A stretch of DNA of 43,226 nucleotides from Zoogloea ramigera (GTDB taxonomy: Bacteria > Pseudomonadota > Gammaproteobacteria > Burkholderiales > Rhodocyclaceae), in assembly GCF_006539865.1 (NCBI RefSeq), contig NZ_BJNV01000016.1:1-43226 (forward strand), read 5' to 3'. A program made the translations under genes and the position numbers. This document shows, in pieces, positions 43,129 to 43,226 of the stretch. How positions within the stretch are numbered: the stretch's first letter is position 1; each line of letters starts with the position of its first letter. The notes beneath the pieces were generated by a model that was not told the DNA's origin, ran no database searches, and worked only from the letters and a program-made list of their open reading frames with translations.

Positions 43129-43226
43129 TGGCGTTCCCTGGCCGGGGGGGCTTTGGCCTTGTTTGCTTTTCGTTGATGGGGACCAACGGCTTTCCGTTAT
43201 TTGATGTTTCGTCGGCCGGGTCCCGG

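Overview
The window is GC-rich chromosomal DNA. Its gene content (a soxCDYZAXB thiosulfate-oxidation cluster, flavocytochrome c genes, a tandem Hsp70/DUF2760 operon, chrBA, and an MdtAB-like RND pump) fits a betaproteobacterium, most likely a Rhodocyclales-type sulfur-oxidising heterotroph. That placement is inferred from gene order and protein style; no rRNA or tRNA gene is present to confirm it.

Layout. 1-1077: an HD-GYP response regulator cut by the left edge. 1181-4245 (minus): a polar amino-acid ABC transporter of the AapJQM type, with no ATPase subunit in the window. 4328-15236: sulfur oxidation. soxC, D, Y, Z, A, X and B run on the minus strand, followed by a SoxH-like metallohydrolase and a SoxW-like thioredoxin. 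A small c-type cytochrome and a periplasmic rhodanese form a divergent pair beyond them. A short cytochrome c and a flavocytochrome c sulfide dehydrogenase flavoprotein are transcribed away from soxC. The 294-bp AT-rich gap between the two arms carries promoter-like and operator-like elements. Together these genes would oxidise thiosulfate and sulfide in the periplasm and pass electrons to c-type cytochromes. 15311-17698: an alpha/beta hydrolase, a LysR regulator and a hotdog thioesterase.

17876-28883 (plus) is a defence island. It holds type I restriction genes hsdR and hsdM, a DUF1016 PD-(D/E)XK nuclease gene and hsdS. These are followed by three translationally coupled genes: a DUF3696-type SMC/AAA-like ATPase, a PIN-family ribonuclease and an ATP-dependent RNA ligase. 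A NucS-like PD-(D/E)XK protein closes the set. The ATPase-PIN-RNA ligase operon is the most novel-looking system here. It combines an RNA cutter, an RNA sealer and a probable sensor ATPase beside a type I restriction system, recalling the PrrC arrangement but built from different families. Base composition falls from hsdS through the PIN gene and rises again after the RNA ligase gene.

29159-34344 (minus): DUF2760 protein and two divergent Hsp70-like ATPases, overlapping or closely spaced. 34651-36950 (minus): chrB-chrA chromate resistance, with a perfect palindrome over the predicted chrB -10 box. 37052-38116 (plus): an EamA-family permease with a strongly histidine-rich C-terminal tail. 38593-43128 (plus): an RND membrane-fusion protein and MdtB-like pump, separated by a 216-bp repeat-like spacer. 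No tRNA, rRNA, CRISPR array, integrase or intact insertion sequence was recognised.
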